Positions 24,193-32,715 of a stretch of 64,000 nt of DNA are shown here, piece by piece. The notes under the pieces are model-generated. The model made no database searches. It worked only from the letters and a program-made list of their open reading frames with translations, and had not been told where the DNA came from. Every line of letters begins with the position of its first letter. The stretch's first letter is position 1. The DNA comes from Archangium sp. (GTDB lineage Bacteria; Myxococcota; Myxococcia; Myxococcales; Myxococcaceae), in contig JAUYRZ010000074.1 in the NCBI GenBank assembly GCA_030695565.1, positions 1 through 64,000 of the forward strand. The letters are read 5' to 3'. The translations under genes were made by a program, and so were the position numbers.

Positions 24193-26634
24193 ATGGCCAA
24201 AACTGCATCCACGCTCTCGAAGTACCGGGCGAAGCGGAACTTCGGCGTCACCAGTGAGCCTGCCCCTTCTGCGAAAGCGGCCCCTTCGACGCAGCTTCGT
24301 TTCATGATCCACAAACACGACGCGACCCGCCTTCACTACGACTTGAGGTTGGAGAGTGAAGGCGTGCTCGGCAGCTGGGCGTGCCCCAAGGGGCCCAGCT
24401 ACGACCCTGCGCAGAAGCGCCTGGCGGTCGAGACGGAAGATCACCCGCTCGCGTACGGCGACTTCGAAGGGCGCATTCCCGACGGCGAGTACGGCGCGGG
24501 CGACTCCCTCATCTGGGACCGCGGCACCTTCGACACCGTTCCCGCAGGGCAGTTCAAGCAGCAGAAGGAGAAGGGCCACCTGCACGTTCAGTTCACCGGC
24601 GAAAAACTGCGGGGCGGCTGGCACCTGGTGCGCACGAGACCACAAGGCGACAAGGCGCAGTGGTTGTTCTTCAAGGCGAAGGACGGCACCGAGAAGCCCG
24701 GCTTCGACGTGATCGCCGAGCGGCCGGAGTCGGTGAAGAGCGGCCGGCGGATCACCCGCGGCCCGCTGCGCAAGAACGTGGCGGCGCGCCAGCCCGAGCC
24801 CGCGGTGCTGCTCGAGAAGGTGTGGCCTCCGATGCTGGCCACCTCGTCGGGTGCGCAGACGGCCCCCGAGACGAACTTCGTCTTCGAGGTGAAGTACGAC
24901 GGCTACCGCGCGCTCGCGGCGATCTCGGGTGGCCACACGGCGGTGCGTTCACGCAACCAGCTCGACTTCTCTGCGCGCTTTCCGTTTCTCGAGCGCGCCT
25001 TCGCCTCCGTGGTGGTGGGCAGCGCGGTGCTCGATGGAGAGATCATCGCGCTCGACGAACAAGCGCGGTCGAGCTTTCAGACGTTGGGCGACGCGTCGGC
25101 CACGCATCGTTTCGTCGCGTTCGATCTGCTCTGGCTCGACGGAGAAGACCTGCGGGCGCGACCTCTGGAAGAGCGCCGAGAGCTCCTCGAGTCGGTGCTC
25201 GCCAACGCGAAGCCGCCCCTGATCATCTCGGAGCGGGTGCCCGGCACCACTGCCGAGGCGCTGGCGGTGGCCGAGAAGCACCTTTGGGAAGGGCTGATCG
25301 CCAAACGCAAAGGCTCGCACTACACGGGCACGCGCGGCGCCGACTGGCTCAAGCTCAAGCGGGTGGGCACCACCGAGCTGGCGATCGTCGGGTGGACTCC
25401 GCACTCGGCGGGCGCGGAGGCCATCGGTGCGCTGCTCCTCGCGCTGCACGACCACGGGCGCTTCGTCTTCGCCGGCAAGGTGGGAACGGGCTTCGATGCG
25501 AAGACGCGCGCGAACCTGCTGAAGCTGCTGGCGCCCGATGAGATCGCGCAGACCGTGGTGGAAGGCGCGCCCCGCCTGAGGAAAGCGCACTGGGTCACGC
25601 CGCGGCACGTGGCGCAGGTGCGCTTCTCGGAGTGGACGCGCGACCGGAAGCTGCGGCATCCGTCTTTCCTGGGGCTGCGAGAAGACAAAGGTCCCCAGGA
25701 GACGAACCCTGACGCGGGCTTCTTCGGCACCCAGCCGACCGGCACGAGCTTCGGCGTGTGGCACTCGAAGCAGGAGAACGTGCCGCTGACCCACGGCGAG
25801 CGGGTGATGTTCCCGAAGGCGGGGTTCACCAAGGCCGACGTGCGCGCGTACTACGAGCTGGTGACCGAGGTGATGCTGCCCGCGCTCGCCGGCCGGCCGC
25901 TCTCGATGCAGCAGTGGCCAGAGGGCATCACCAAGCCAGGCTTCTTTCGTCACGACGCCGGGGCCACGCCGGAGTGGATCAGCACCGCGCAGGTTCAACA
26001 CGCGGACAAGACCATTCGGCAGATCATCGTCGACCGCCCCGAGGCGCTGCATTGGTTGGCCAACCAGTCGGCGCTCACCCTGCACATCCCCTCCAGCCGC
26101 ATCACCTCGCTCGACGAGCCGGAGTGGGTGGCCTTCGATTTCGATCCACCCGATGGAAGCTGGGAGGTGCTGGTGCCGGTGGCGCAGGCGCTGCGAGGGC
26201 TGCTCGCTGAGCTGAAGCTGGTGGGCGTGCCGAAGACCTCGGGCAAGCGGGGGCTCCACGTGCTGGTACCCCTCGCGCGCGGCTCCACCCACGACCAAGT
26301 GCACGACTTCGCGCAGAGCGTGACCGAGGTGCTCGCGGCGCGGTTTCCCGAGCAGGCCACCACGGTGCGCGCGATCAAGGGGCGGCGCGAGCGGATGTAT
26401 CTCGACGCCGGGCAGAACGGCCGGCTCAAGACCCTGGTGGCGCCGTATTCGATTCGCGCGGTCGAGGCGGGTTCCGTCTCCACGCCGCTGCATTGGGACG
26501 AGGTGGCCCTCTCGCTCGACCCTTCCCGTTTCACCCTCAAGACCTTCGAGAAGCGCCTCGCCCAGGTGGGTGACCTCTTCGCGCCCGCGTTGGCGAGAAG
26601 TGGGCGGCTCCCGAAGCTCGACGACAAGGAGTGA
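24193..26634 (+). CDS. ligD: ATP-dependent DNA ligase LigD, phosphoesterase-ligase-polymerase order
   Basis: This 813-residue multidomain enzyme acts in bacterial non-homologous end joining. Residues about 35-165 are the 3'-phosphoesterase domain (FMIHKHDATRLHYDLRLE, PDGEYGAGDSLIWDRG). The ligase core follows, with the adenylated Lys234 in VFEVKYDGYRALA, then GEIIALDEQ and GLIAKRKGSHY. About 530-813 is the primase-like polymerase domain (HGERVMFPKAGFTKADVRAYY; metal-binding FDFDPPD; KTSGKRGLHVLVPL). This domain order matches Pseudomonas LigD, not mycobacterial LigD. The ATG at 24193 follows a strong AGGGAGGA site. The ku gene begins 4 nt after the stop. Confidence 0.96.
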   Translation: MAKTASTLSKYRAKRNFGVTSEPAPSAKAAPSTQLRFMIHKHDATRLHYDLRLESEGVLGSWACPKGPSYDPAQKRLAVETEDHPLAYGDFEGRIPDGEYGAGDSLIWDRGTFDTVPAGQFKQQKEKGHLHVQFTGEKLRGGWHLVRTRPQGDKAQWLFFKAKDGTEKPGFDVIAERPESVKSGRRITRGPLRKNVAARQPEPAVLLEKVWPPMLATSSGAQTAPETNFVFEVKYDGYRALAAISGGHTAVRSRNQLDFSARFPFLERAFASVVVGSAVLDGEIIALDEQARSSFQTLGDASATHRFVAFDLLWLDGEDLRARPLEERRELLESVLANAKPPLIISERVPGTTAEALAVAEKHLWEGLIAKRKGSHYTGTRGADWLKLKRVGTTELAIVGWTPHSAGAEAIGALLLALHDHGRFVFAGKVGTGFDAKTRANLLKLLAPDEIAQTVVEGAPRLRKAHWVTPRHVAQVRFSEWTRDRKLRHPSFLGLREDKGPQETNPDAGFFGTQPTGTSFGVWHSKQENVPLTHGERVMFPKAGFTKADVRAYYELVTEVMLPALAGRPLSMQQWPEGITKPGFFRHDAGATPEWISTAQVQHADKTIRQIIVDRPEALHWLANQSALTLHIPSSRITSLDEPEWVAFDFDPPDGSWEVLVPVAQALRGLLAELKLVGVPKTSGKRGLHVLVPLARGSTHDQVHDFAQSVTEVLAARFPEQATTVRAIKGRRERMYLDAGQNGRLKTLVAPYSIRAVEAGSVSTPLHWDEVALSLDPSRFTLKTFEKRLAQVGDLFAPALARSGRLPKLDDKE

Positions 26635-26638
26635 CCCG

Positions 26639-27529
26639 ATGCCAGCACGCGCCATGTGGAAAGGTTCGATCGGCTTCAGCCTGGTGAACATCCCGGTGAG
26701 CTTGAGCCCCGCGGTCCGCGAACAGGATCTGCATTTTCATCTCCTGCACGACGCCGACGCCGGGCGCATTCGCGAGAAACGCTTCTGCGAGAAAGACGGC
26801 AAGGAGGTGGCGTACGAACACACCGTCAAGGGCTACGAGCTCGACAAACACCGCACCGTCACGGTCACGCGTGAAGAGCTGAAGGCGCTCGACCCGAAGG
26901 CCGACAAGACCATCGGCATCGAGAACTTCGTGAAGCTCGAAGAGGTCGACCCGCTGTACTTCGAGCGCTCGTATTACGTGTACCCGGAGAAGTCGGGCCT
27001 CAAGGCGTATGCGCTGCTGGTGACGGCGCTGAAAGAAACGGGGCGCGTGGGCATTGCCCGGGTGGTGCTGAGTACGAAGCAGCACCTCTGCTTGATCCGC
27101 GTGATGGACGACGTGCTGGTGCTCACCACGCTCGCGTACGACGACGAGGTGGCGATCAAGCCGAAGATGGAGCACCCAGCGACGTCACCCAAAGAACTCA
27201 CCATGGCCAAGGCGCTGGTGGCGCAGCTGGAGACGCCCTTCGAGCCGAAGGCGTACCGCGATGAACACCGTGAGCGCGTGCTGGAGCTGCTGCAGCAGAA
27301 GGCGAAGGGCCAGCCGCTGGAGTTCGCTGAGGAGCCTGTTCAGGAGGCGCTGGGCGGGAGTCTGGCAGAGGTGCTCGAGCGGAGCCTGGCTCGGTCGAAG
27401 GGGGAGAAGGACAAGAAGGTGGAGGACAAGAAGGGAGAGAAGCCCAAGCCGCATCGCCGTACGCGGGCACGCTCGAGACTCCCTCTCCCTGCGCAGCGGG
27501 CGCACCGGGGAGAGGGAGAACGTCAGTGA
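26639..27529 (+). CDS. ku: Ku DNA end-binding protein
   Basis: This 296-residue bacterial Ku should form a ring-shaped dimer that threads onto broken DNA ends and recruits LigD, encoded just upstream. The N-terminal RAMWKGSIGFSLVNIPVSL and the LHDADAGRIREKRFCEKDGKEV segment are typical. The core runs to about residue 250, and a Lys-rich C-terminal extension (GEKDKKVEDKKGEKPK) probably binds DNA. The final residues (SRLPLPAQRAHRGEGERQ) are encoded by a copy of the dispersed palindromic repeat. The stop overlaps the convergent oxidoreductase gene by 7 nt. The original stop may have been lost when the repeat arrived (inference). Confidence 0.95.
   Translation: MPARAMWKGSIGFSLVNIPVSLSPAVREQDLHFHLLHDADAGRIREKRFCEKDGKEVAYEHTVKGYELDKHRTVTVTREELKALDPKADKTIGIENFVKLEEVDPLYFERSYYVYPEKSGLKAYALLVTALKETGRVGIARVVLSTKQHLCLIRVMDDVLVLTTLAYDDEVAIKPKMEHPATSPKELTMAKALVAQLETPFEPKAYRDEHRERVLELLQQKAKGQPLEFAEEPVQEALGGSLAEVLERSLARSKGEKDKKVEDKKGEKPKPHRRTRARSRLPLPAQRAHRGEGERQ
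27479..27518. repeat. Dispersed GC palindrome within the 3' end of ku
   Basis: CTCCCTCTCCC (27479-27489) and GGGAGAGGGAG (27508-27518) form a perfect 11-bp stem with an 18-nt loop. It lies inside the reading frame of ku and just before the end of the convergent oxidoreductase gene, so it could also act as a terminator. Confidence 0.75.
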
Positions 27530-29073
27530 GGTGCGGACGGCGCGGGGGCCATCGGCCGCCGGGGCGCCGACTCGCGAGGCAGCTCGATCTTCTCCAGATC
27601 TTTCACCGCCGGCCCCTGCAGCACCACCCCCTGCACATCGAAGCGCGAGCCATGACACGGGCAGTCCCACGTCTTTTCTGCGTTGTTGAAGTGCACATGA
27701 CACCCCATGTGCGGACACACCGAGCTGACCGCGTGCACCTGGTTGTCCGGCGCGCGGTACACCGCGACCCGTTTGCCATCGACGCGCACCAGCTTCCCTT
27801 CACCGCGGCCGACCTGCCCCACCGACTTCGCCTCGGCCGGCGCCACCGCACCGCGCACCAGGTGCACGGGGAAGTCGACGTTCTCGCTGAGGAACGACTT
27901 GAGCGATTCGAGCGGCGTGAAGCGGGTGGCCTCGAACTGCGCCGCCAGCGTCGACGTCTGGCCCATGCAGGCCTCGGCGAGCAGCCTGCCGGCGACGGTG
28001 CCCAGGGTGAGCCCATTGCCATCGAAGCCCGTCGCCACGAACACCCGCTTCGACGCAGCGTTGCGGCCGATCATCGGCAGGCCATCCGCGGGCTTGATGA
28101 TCTGCGACGACCACGCGTGCTTGACCTCGACCCCCAGGCGCTTCGCGTACGCCGAGAGGCGATCGAACGCGCCTTCGGTGTCCGACTCCTGACCTGTCTT
28201 GTGATCTTCACCGCCGACGATCAGCTGCCGCTGCCCATCGACCTCGATGTTGCGGATGTAGTGATACGGCTCATCCATGTCCCAGAAGAGCCCCTCGAGC
28301 GGGAGCGCGCTGGGCCCGGCCACCACGTACGACTGGTAGCGCGCGAGCCGCGTCTGAAACCACAACCAGTTCAGCGGTGAGTGCGTGGCCATCACCACCC
28401 GATCCGCGGTGGCCCAGCTGCCGTTCGCGAAGGTGAGCCGGCAGGGTTTGCCGTCCTCGATGTGGGTGACCCGGCTCTCTTCGAAGATCCGGCAGTGCTC
28501 CGTGGGGATCGCCGCCGCCAGCCCCAGCAGCCAGGCGCGCGGGTGAAACCGCGCCTGCAGGGGAAACTCGAGCGCACCGGCCACCACGAAAGGCAACGAG
28601 AGCGGCTGCTGCGCCCAGCGCACCGGCATGCCCGCCCGCGCGCACGCCAGCTGCTCTTCGGAGAGCTCTTCGGCCTGCTCGTCGGTCTGCGCGAACAGGT
28701 AGCCAGGCACCCGCTTGAAGTCGCAGGCGATCTGCTCCTCTTGTGAGGTGCGTTCGATGAAGTCGATCGCCTCGCGGTTGGCCTGAGCGATCTCCCGCGT
28801 CGCTTCTTCCCCGCGGTGGTTGAGGATCTGGTGGTAGCGCAGGTCGAGCACTTCGGTGAGGTGAGCGCTGGTTCGGCCGGTGGCGCCGCTGCCCACCTGA
28901 TGGGCCTCGAAGACCGCGACCGACACGCCTGCACGCGCCAGGAGCCACGCACAGGTGATGCCCGTGATGCCCGCGCCAATCACGGCCACGTCCCAGTGCC
29001 GGCCCTGGCCCATGTGCCGGGCATAGAAGTCTCTTCGAGGTACGTTCATCCACAGCGGTTCGGTGGCTTCCAT
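27523..29073 (-). CDS. FAD-dependent oxidoreductase with C-terminal Rieske domain
   Basis: This 516-residue fusion starts with an FAD-binding glycine loop (DVAVIGAGITGITCAWLLARAG, about residues 29-50) of the D-amino-acid-oxidase/glycine-oxidase superfamily. Motifs such as GSGATGRTSAHLT and FVATGFDGNGLTLGTVAGRLL follow. The last ~100 residues are a Rieske [2Fe-2S] domain with CPHMGCHV and CPCHGSRFD, which supply the two Cys-His ligand pairs. The pairing suggests electron transfer from an oxidised amine or similar substrate through FAD to the iron-sulfur centre. The ATG at 29073 was chosen because GGGAGCGGAGC precedes it. The physiological substrate is unknown. Confidence 0.9.
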   Translation of the reverse strand: MEATEPLWMNVPRRDFYARHMGQGRHWDVAVIGAGITGITCAWLLARAGVSVAVFEAHQVGSGATGRTSAHLTEVLDLRYHQILNHRGEEATREIAQANREAIDFIERTSQEEQIACDFKRVPGYLFAQTDEQAEELSEEQLACARAGMPVRWAQQPLSLPFVVAGALEFPLQARFHPRAWLLGLAAAIPTEHCRIFEESRVTHIEDGKPCRLTFANGSWATADRVVMATHSPLNWLWFQTRLARYQSYVVAGPSALPLEGLFWDMDEPYHYIRNIEVDGQRQLIVGGEDHKTGQESDTEGAFDRLSAYAKRLGVEVKHAWSSQIIKPADGLPMIGRNAASKRVFVATGFDGNGLTLGTVAGRLLAEACMGQTSTLAAQFEATRFTPLESLKSFLSENVDFPVHLVRGAVAPAEAKSVGQVGRGEGKLVRVDGKRVAVYRAPDNQVHAVSSVCPHMGCHVHFNNAEKTWDCPCHGSRFDVQGVVLQGPAVKDLEKIELPRESAPRRPMAPAPSAPH

Positions 29074-29142
29074 GCTCCGCTCCCGTGCAGTCCGCAGGCC
29101 ACCGGGGGCGCCGCGCGCTGCAGGCCGCGACGCGGGATTTGC

Positions 29143-29170
29143 CACCTGCTCACGGTGAGTGAGGCAGGTG
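29143..29170. promoter_or_regulatory. Inverted repeat in the oxidoreductase/GlsB intergenic region
   Basis: CACCTGC (29143-29149) and GCAGGTG (29164-29170) are perfect 7-bp arms. GGCAGGTG occurs again at 29252-29259, just upstream of the -24 element. Possible binding sites for an activator of the GlsB promoter (inference). Confidence 0.35.
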
Positions 29171-29260
29171 ATCACACCGCCAGTCGGGGGAAGGCCCCAT
29201 CGCGGTTTCTCGCCACAGCTCGAGCCGCTCGAGACCGAACTCACGCGGGAGGGCAGGTGT

Positions 29261-29279
29261 TGGCACTCACCTTGCTCAC
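29261..29279 (+). promoter_or_regulatory. Sigma-54 promoter of the GlsB/YeaQ-type gene
   Basis: TGGCAC-TCACC-TTGCTCA is an exact core match to the -24/-12 consensus, 42 bp upstream of the ATG at 29317. Confidence 0.75.
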
Positions 29280-29316
29280 CAACCTCCGGAGTTCACCCCT
29301 CGTCATCGGAGGTTTT

Positions 29317-29595
29317 ATGAGCCTGATCGCAATTATCGTGGTTGGTTTTCTCGCTGGTCTGATCGCACGTGCCCTGATGCCAGGGGATCAGTCGATGAGT
29401 CTGATCCTCACGACTGTCCTGGGCATCGTCGGCTCGTTCGTCGGCGGCTTCGTCGGCAACTTCATCTACAACCGCGGGGGCAACTTCCTCGACTTCCACC
29501 CGACCGGGCTGTTGTTCTCAGTCATCGGCTCGTTGGTGGTGCTGGGTGTGGTGATGATGACGCGAGGCCGAGGCGGCCGGCCACTCACTCGCTGA
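29317..29595 (+). CDS. GlsB/YeaQ/YmgE-family stress-response membrane protein
   Basis: This 92-residue protein has three hydrophobic helices. The first reads IAIIVVGFLAGLIARALMPG and the second includes ILTTVLGIVGSFVGGFVGNF; these are the GlsB/transglycosylase-associated family signature. It has normal family length, with a short Arg/Gly-rich C-terminus. The family sits in the inner membrane and is induced by stress; its biochemical role is not established. A strong ATCGGAGG precedes the ATG and a consensus sigma-54 promoter lies just upstream. Confidence 0.92.
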   Translation: MSLIAIIVVGFLAGLIARALMPGDQSMSLILTTVLGIVGSFVGGFVGNFIYNRGGNFLDFHPTGLLFSVIGSLVVLGVVMMTRGRGGRPLTR

Positions 29596-29613
29596 GCAGA
29601 CCGGTTGTTCGAC

Positions 29614-29652
29614 CACCCCGGGTGAGGGCCTTCAGCGGCCTCGCCCGGGGTG
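29614..29652. terminator. Strong bidirectional terminator hairpin
   Basis: CACCCCGGG (29614-29622) and CCCGGGGTG (29644-29652) form a perfect 9-bp stem, and inner GAGG/CCTC segments can extend it. It lies between convergent genes and overlaps the last codons of the peptidoglycan-binding lipoprotein gene. Confidence 0.7.
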
Positions 29653-30096
29653 TTCTGCGTTGGTGCCCGTGGCCTTGAACACCTTCTCGATCGACAGCCC
29701 CAGCTTCCGCACCGTCTCGCGATCAGGAAAACCGGTGCGCGCGACCTCTTCTTCGCCCTGGAACTTGCGCAGCGCCGCCGAGGTCTCGGGGTCGAGCTTG
29801 CCCGTCTTGTGATCGGCCGCCAGATAGCCCCGCTGCGCCAGGGCGTCTTGAATCAGGCGCGGCCCCTCAGGGTTCATCAGCGCGTCGGCCGAGGTGGAGA
29901 GCTCGGGGCGCCCTGCTTCTGCAGGTGGGCGCGTATCGGCCTCGTCCTTCTGGGCCTTCTGCCTCTGGGGGCTCTTCGGTGCGGCGTCTGCCGGAGGTCT
30001 GCCCTGCTTCGGCGTCTGGTCGGTGCTCTCCTCTTTCTCCGTGGTGTGAACGCAACCGGCAACCACCAGCGCCGCCGCCAGAATGATCTTCTTCAT
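29632..30096 (-). CDS. Lipoprotein with peptidoglycan-binding domain
   Basis: This 154-residue lipoprotein has a signal MKKIILAAALVVAGC with lipobox Cys15. A charged, Pro-rich spacer follows to about residue 68. The PG_binding_1-like domain then reads RLIQDALAQRGYLAADHKTGKLDPETSAALRKFQ, where L-x-x-R-G-Y and the later A-L-x-x-F-Q are the repeat hallmarks. It probably anchors the outer membrane to the cell wall or positions an envelope enzyme. It lies downstream of the DUF748 gene on the same strand with an 18-nt gap, so the two are probably co-transcribed. Confidence 0.8.
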   Translation of the reverse strand: MKKIILAAALVVAGCVHTTEKEESTDQTPKQGRPPADAAPKSPQRQKAQKDEADTRPPAEAGRPELSTSADALMNPEGPRLIQDALAQRGYLAADHKTGKLDPETSAALRKFQGEEEVARTGFPDRETVRKLGLSIEKVFKATGTNAEHPGRGR

Positions 30097-30114
30097 GAGG
30101 TTCCCCCGTGTTCG

Positions 30115-31299
30115 TCAGTTGCGCCCCGGCTCTGCCTTGGGCGTGTCCTTCTTGTTCAACCCTTCGATGACCTGTTTCACCGGGCCGTCCTTCGGGTCGC
30201 CCTCCACCGGAGGCAGCCGCGCGTAGCTCTCAGAGACACCGATGACGAAGGCGTTGCGGAGCACACCGATCACCGCGGGCCACAGCTGAAGTTCGGGGTT
30301 GTTGATGTCACCCCGCAGCGGAATGACCGTGGCCACCGCGTCGCGTTGACCCACCCGGTCGCTGAGCACCTTCACCGCGGCGTCGGCGAGCACGGCCTTC
30401 ACCGCGTTGCCCAGGCCCGGCTTCCCCTTCACCACCTTCACGTTCTTGAGCACCGGCTTCACACCGCCCTCGAGCTGACCGGCGCGGCAGTCGAACTCGG
30501 CGAAGAGATCGAGCGTGCCTTCAGAGACGCTCAACCCGGTCTCCGAGGCCATCGTCTTGCTCAGCTCCTTGAGCTCGAAGTTCTGAATGCTGGCGCGGCC
30601 GGCGAAGAACAGGCCCCTGGCCAGGGGGTCGGCGGTGAGGAAGGCCGAGAGTTCACCCGACTCCTGAATGGTGCCCGACAGCGCCACCGAGGTCGGCTCA
30701 CCACGCGAGAGCGCAGCCCGGGTGGCCAGGTTCTCCACCGTGGCGTCGACCTTGTGGATCCAGATGTTCGGAAACTCGGGCTTGGTCTTGTCGGTGAAGA
30801 GCAAGGCGGCCTCGCGCACCTGCACCCGGTCGACCTTGAGCGGCATGATCTTCTCCAGCTTGGCCGACAGATCCGGAATCCTGGGGTCGAGCTGCTGCTC
30901 CTTCTCGGCCTGGGCGGCGATCAGGTTGAGGCGCGGCTTGTCGACCTCAATGGTGGCCACCAGGTGCCCGTGCAGCAACTCCCGGGCGTAGACCCCCAGC
31001 TGCGTGCGCTCCACTTCGACGTAGGGCAGCGCTTCACCACCGGCCGACGTGCGCATGATCTTGAGCCCCTCGAGCACGTACTGGAGCTTGAAGGGGTTCA
31101 CCGACGCGTCTTTGAAGGTCACCTGGTAGCGGGGCTCGAAGATCTTCAGGCGCTCACGCGTCTGCCACTCCACGAGGGGATCGAGCGCGAAGAAGAGAAT
31201 GAAGAAGAGCGAGAGCAGGATCACCGGCGGCAGCCAGAATCGTTTCTTCTGAAACCACCTGCGGCGCGACAAGGGCACTGATGGCGCGTCACGACGCAT
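30115..31299 (-). CDS. DUF748 (AsmA-like) envelope protein
   Basis: This 394-residue protein has a basic N-terminus and one transmembrane helix (FWLPPVILLSLFFILFFAL, about residues 23-41). The rest is a large periplasmic region with DUF748 features: FEPRYQVTFKDASVNPFKLQY, then repeats like GLSVSEGTLDLFAEFD and IPLRGDINNPELQLWP. AsmA/DUF748 proteins are long beta-rich inner-membrane proteins linked to lipid transport or envelope integrity. The ATG at 31299 follows CCAGGAGCAGCCC. A sigma-54-like site lies 35 bp upstream. Confidence 0.82.
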   Translation of the reverse strand: MRRDAPSVPLSRRRWFQKKRFWLPPVILLSLFFILFFALDPLVEWQTRERLKIFEPRYQVTFKDASVNPFKLQYVLEGLKIMRTSAGGEALPYVEVERTQLGVYARELLHGHLVATIEVDKPRLNLIAAQAEKEQQLDPRIPDLSAKLEKIMPLKVDRVQVREAALLFTDKTKPEFPNIWIHKVDATVENLATRAALSRGEPTSVALSGTIQESGELSAFLTADPLARGLFFAGRASIQNFELKELSKTMASETGLSVSEGTLDLFAEFDCRAGQLEGGVKPVLKNVKVVKGKPGLGNAVKAVLADAAVKVLSDRVGQRDAVATVIPLRGDINNPELQLWPAVIGVLRNAFVIGVSESYARLPPVEGDPKDGPVKQVIEGLNKKDTPKAEPGRN

Positions 31300-31332
31300 G
31301 GGCTGCTCCTGGCTGAGGTGAATCACCACCGG

Positions 31333-31348
31333 TGCAGAATCAGGGCCA
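31333..31348 (-). promoter_or_regulatory. Sigma-54-like promoter of the DUF748-lipoprotein operon
   Basis: The minus strand reads TGGCCCT-GATT-CTGCA: GG-N10-GC spacing, with TGGC and TGCA intact and three differences from consensus. The distance to the ATG (35 bp) matches other sites here. Confidence 0.4.
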
Positions 31349-31481
31349 CGCATGCCGGGCTGAAACGCAAGCGCCGCGCGAGGCGTTTGGGTGGCCGTGC
31401 TGCGAACTGCCTCACTCACGTCACAGTGCGCGGCGGTCCCATTCGGGCGGGGGTGTGCGCGTGGATGGGCCCGTGTGACGC

Positions 31482-31497
31482 TGGCGTACGTCATGCA
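31482..31497 (+). promoter_or_regulatory. Weak sigma-54-like element before the ferritin-like gene
   Basis: TGGCGTA-CGTC-ATGCA keeps GG-N10-GC spacing but differs at three or more consensus positions. It is 37 bp before the ATG at 31533. Confidence 0.27.
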
Positions 31498-31532
31498 GCG
31501 TCAGCTCTGAACTTCAGCGACAGGAGCAACCC

Positions 31533-32111
31533 ATGACCGAGCGACCGAACCTCTCCAACATCACCACGTTGCGTGAACGCGCGCGCAAGCACATCGAAGG
31601 AGGTGCGGTGATCGACGAGTACAAGGCGGATCGCGCGATGGTGATCAAGCTGCTCGACGAAGCGCTGGCCACGGAGATCGTCTGCTCGCTTCGGTACAAG
31701 CGGCACTATTTCACTGCGCATGGGCTGGCTTCCTTGAGCGTGGCGGAAGAGTTTCTCGAGCACGCGCGCCAGGAGGATCAACACGCCGAACGGTTCGCGG
31801 CCCGCATCTGTGAGCTGGGAGGGGCGCCCAACTTCTCGCCGCATGGCCTGGCCGAACGCAGCCACGCTGAATACGTCGAAGGCCACACATTGATGGACAT
31901 GATTCGCGAAGACCTGGTGGCCGAGCGCATCGCGATCGAGAGCTACCGCGAGATCATCACGTACCTCGGCAATGACGACCCGACCACGCGGCGGTTGTTC
32001 GAAGACATTCTCGCGGTGGAAGAGGAGCACGCCGAAGATCTGGCCTCGCTCACCTCGCGGCTGGGCAAAGAAGAGCACAGCCGACCCTCAACGCCACCGG
32101 TTCAGGGCTGA
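31533..32111 (+). CDS. Ferritin-like (bacterioferritin-type) protein
   Basis: This 192-residue four-helix-bundle protein has carboxylate and histidine metal ligands in family order. These are a Glu in LLDEALATEIVCSLRYKRHYF, the E-x6-H region in EEFLEHARQEDQHAERF, a Glu in EDLVAERIAIESYREII, and the E-x-x-H of VEEEHAEDL. It resembles the bacterioferritin/Dps-related proteins that oxidise and store iron, limiting oxidative damage. The N-terminal 35 residues and the Pro-rich tail exceed the core. AGGAGC precedes the ATG. No Met for axial haem binding was identified with confidence. Confidence 0.85.
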   Translation: MTERPNLSNITTLRERARKHIEGGAVIDEYKADRAMVIKLLDEALATEIVCSLRYKRHYFTAHGLASLSVAEEFLEHARQEDQHAERFAARICELGGAPNFSPHGLAERSHAEYVEGHTLMDMIREDLVAERIAIESYREIITYLGNDDPTTRRLFEDILAVEEEHAEDLASLTSRLGKEEHSRPSTPPVQG

Positions 32112-32168
32112 GGGCCCGCCAGCACCGCTGACGTTCGTTCTTCAGCTCGAACAATCCGGTGGAGGTGG

Positions 32169-32188
32169 GCCCTGCGTACAGGGCTTGT
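32169..32188 (+). terminator. Terminator hairpin after the ferritin-like gene
   Basis: GCCCTG-CGTA-CAGGGC is a perfect 6-bp stem with a 4-nt loop, followed by TTGTTC. It stands 58 nt after the ferritin-like stop and before the next gene's ribosome-binding site. Confidence 0.5.
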
Positions 32189-32210
32189 TCACCCTTTCCC
32201 CGGAGTTTCT

Positions 32211-32714
32211 TTGCGAAACGCTTTGATGGCAGCTTGTACCCTCTTTTTCACCGTGGGCTGTGGCCCCATGACCGGCACCGACGCAGGCGTCGATGCGGGC
32301 CCGCAGACGATGTTCGCCAAGTACGGCGCGGCCGGCTTCACCGCGGTCAACAACAAGATCATCGAGAAGGCGCTCGCGGCCCCCACGGCCTCGGTGGGCA
32401 CCTCGTTCCAGGGCCTCACCGACGCTCAGAAGATGACCCTGAGCAACAACCTCGCCGCGTTCCTCATTCAGGCCTACGGCGGCCCTGCGAACTACACCGG
32501 TAAGACGATGACCGCCGCGCACACCGGCCTCAACATCACCGAAGCGCAGTACGACTACTTCATCAGCGACGTGGTCGTTCCCGCGCTCAGCGAGTCGGGC
32601 GTCACCATGGCCGACATCACCACTGGCTTCGCGCCGGCGGTCACCGAGAAGAAGGCCGGCAGCGTGAAGTGCGCCACCGTGCAGTCGGGCACCAAGCCCA
32701 CGGGTTGCCCGTAA
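32211..32714 (+). CDS. Exported truncated-haemoglobin-like lipoprotein
   Basis: This 167-residue protein starts at TTG, 6 nt after a GGAG site; an ATG at 32226 is the alternative. The leader MRNALMAACTLFFTVGC gives a lipobox-like Cys17, followed by a short D-A-G spacer. Residues about 35-135 match group 1 truncated haemoglobins: LAAFLIQAYGGPANYTG, then KTMTAAHTGLNIT with the proximal haem ligand His104, and DYFISDVVVPAL. The usual Phe-Tyr pair on helix B, which places the distal Tyr, is not evident (the segment reads AVNNKIIEKAL). Most family members are cytoplasmic, so a lipid-anchored version is unusual. Possible roles are NO or oxygen handling in the periplasm. Confidence 0.75.
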   Translation: MRNALMAACTLFFTVGCGPMTGTDAGVDAGPQTMFAKYGAAGFTAVNNKIIEKALAAPTASVGTSFQGLTDAQKMTLSNNLAAFLIQAYGGPANYTGKTMTAAHTGLNITEAQYDYFISDVVVPALSESGVTMADITTGFAPAVTEKKAGSVKCATVQSGTKPTGCP

Positions 32715-32715
32715 G

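Noticed and set aside
24949-26691. 580-residue minus-strand frame opposite ligD
   Set aside because: It is fully antisense to LigD, and its translation is rich in Arg, His, Gly and Gln with no motif.
29085-29101. Sigma-54-like site (TGGCCTG-CGGA-CTGCA on the minus strand) for the Rieske oxidoreductase
   Set aside because: The GC would lie only ~14 bp from the ATG, so the ribosome-binding site would not be transcribed.
29650-31281. 543-residue plus-strand frame opposite the PG-binding lipoprotein and DUF748 genes
   Set aside because: The minus-strand genes have signal peptides and recognisable domains. The plus frame has none and crosses a terminator.
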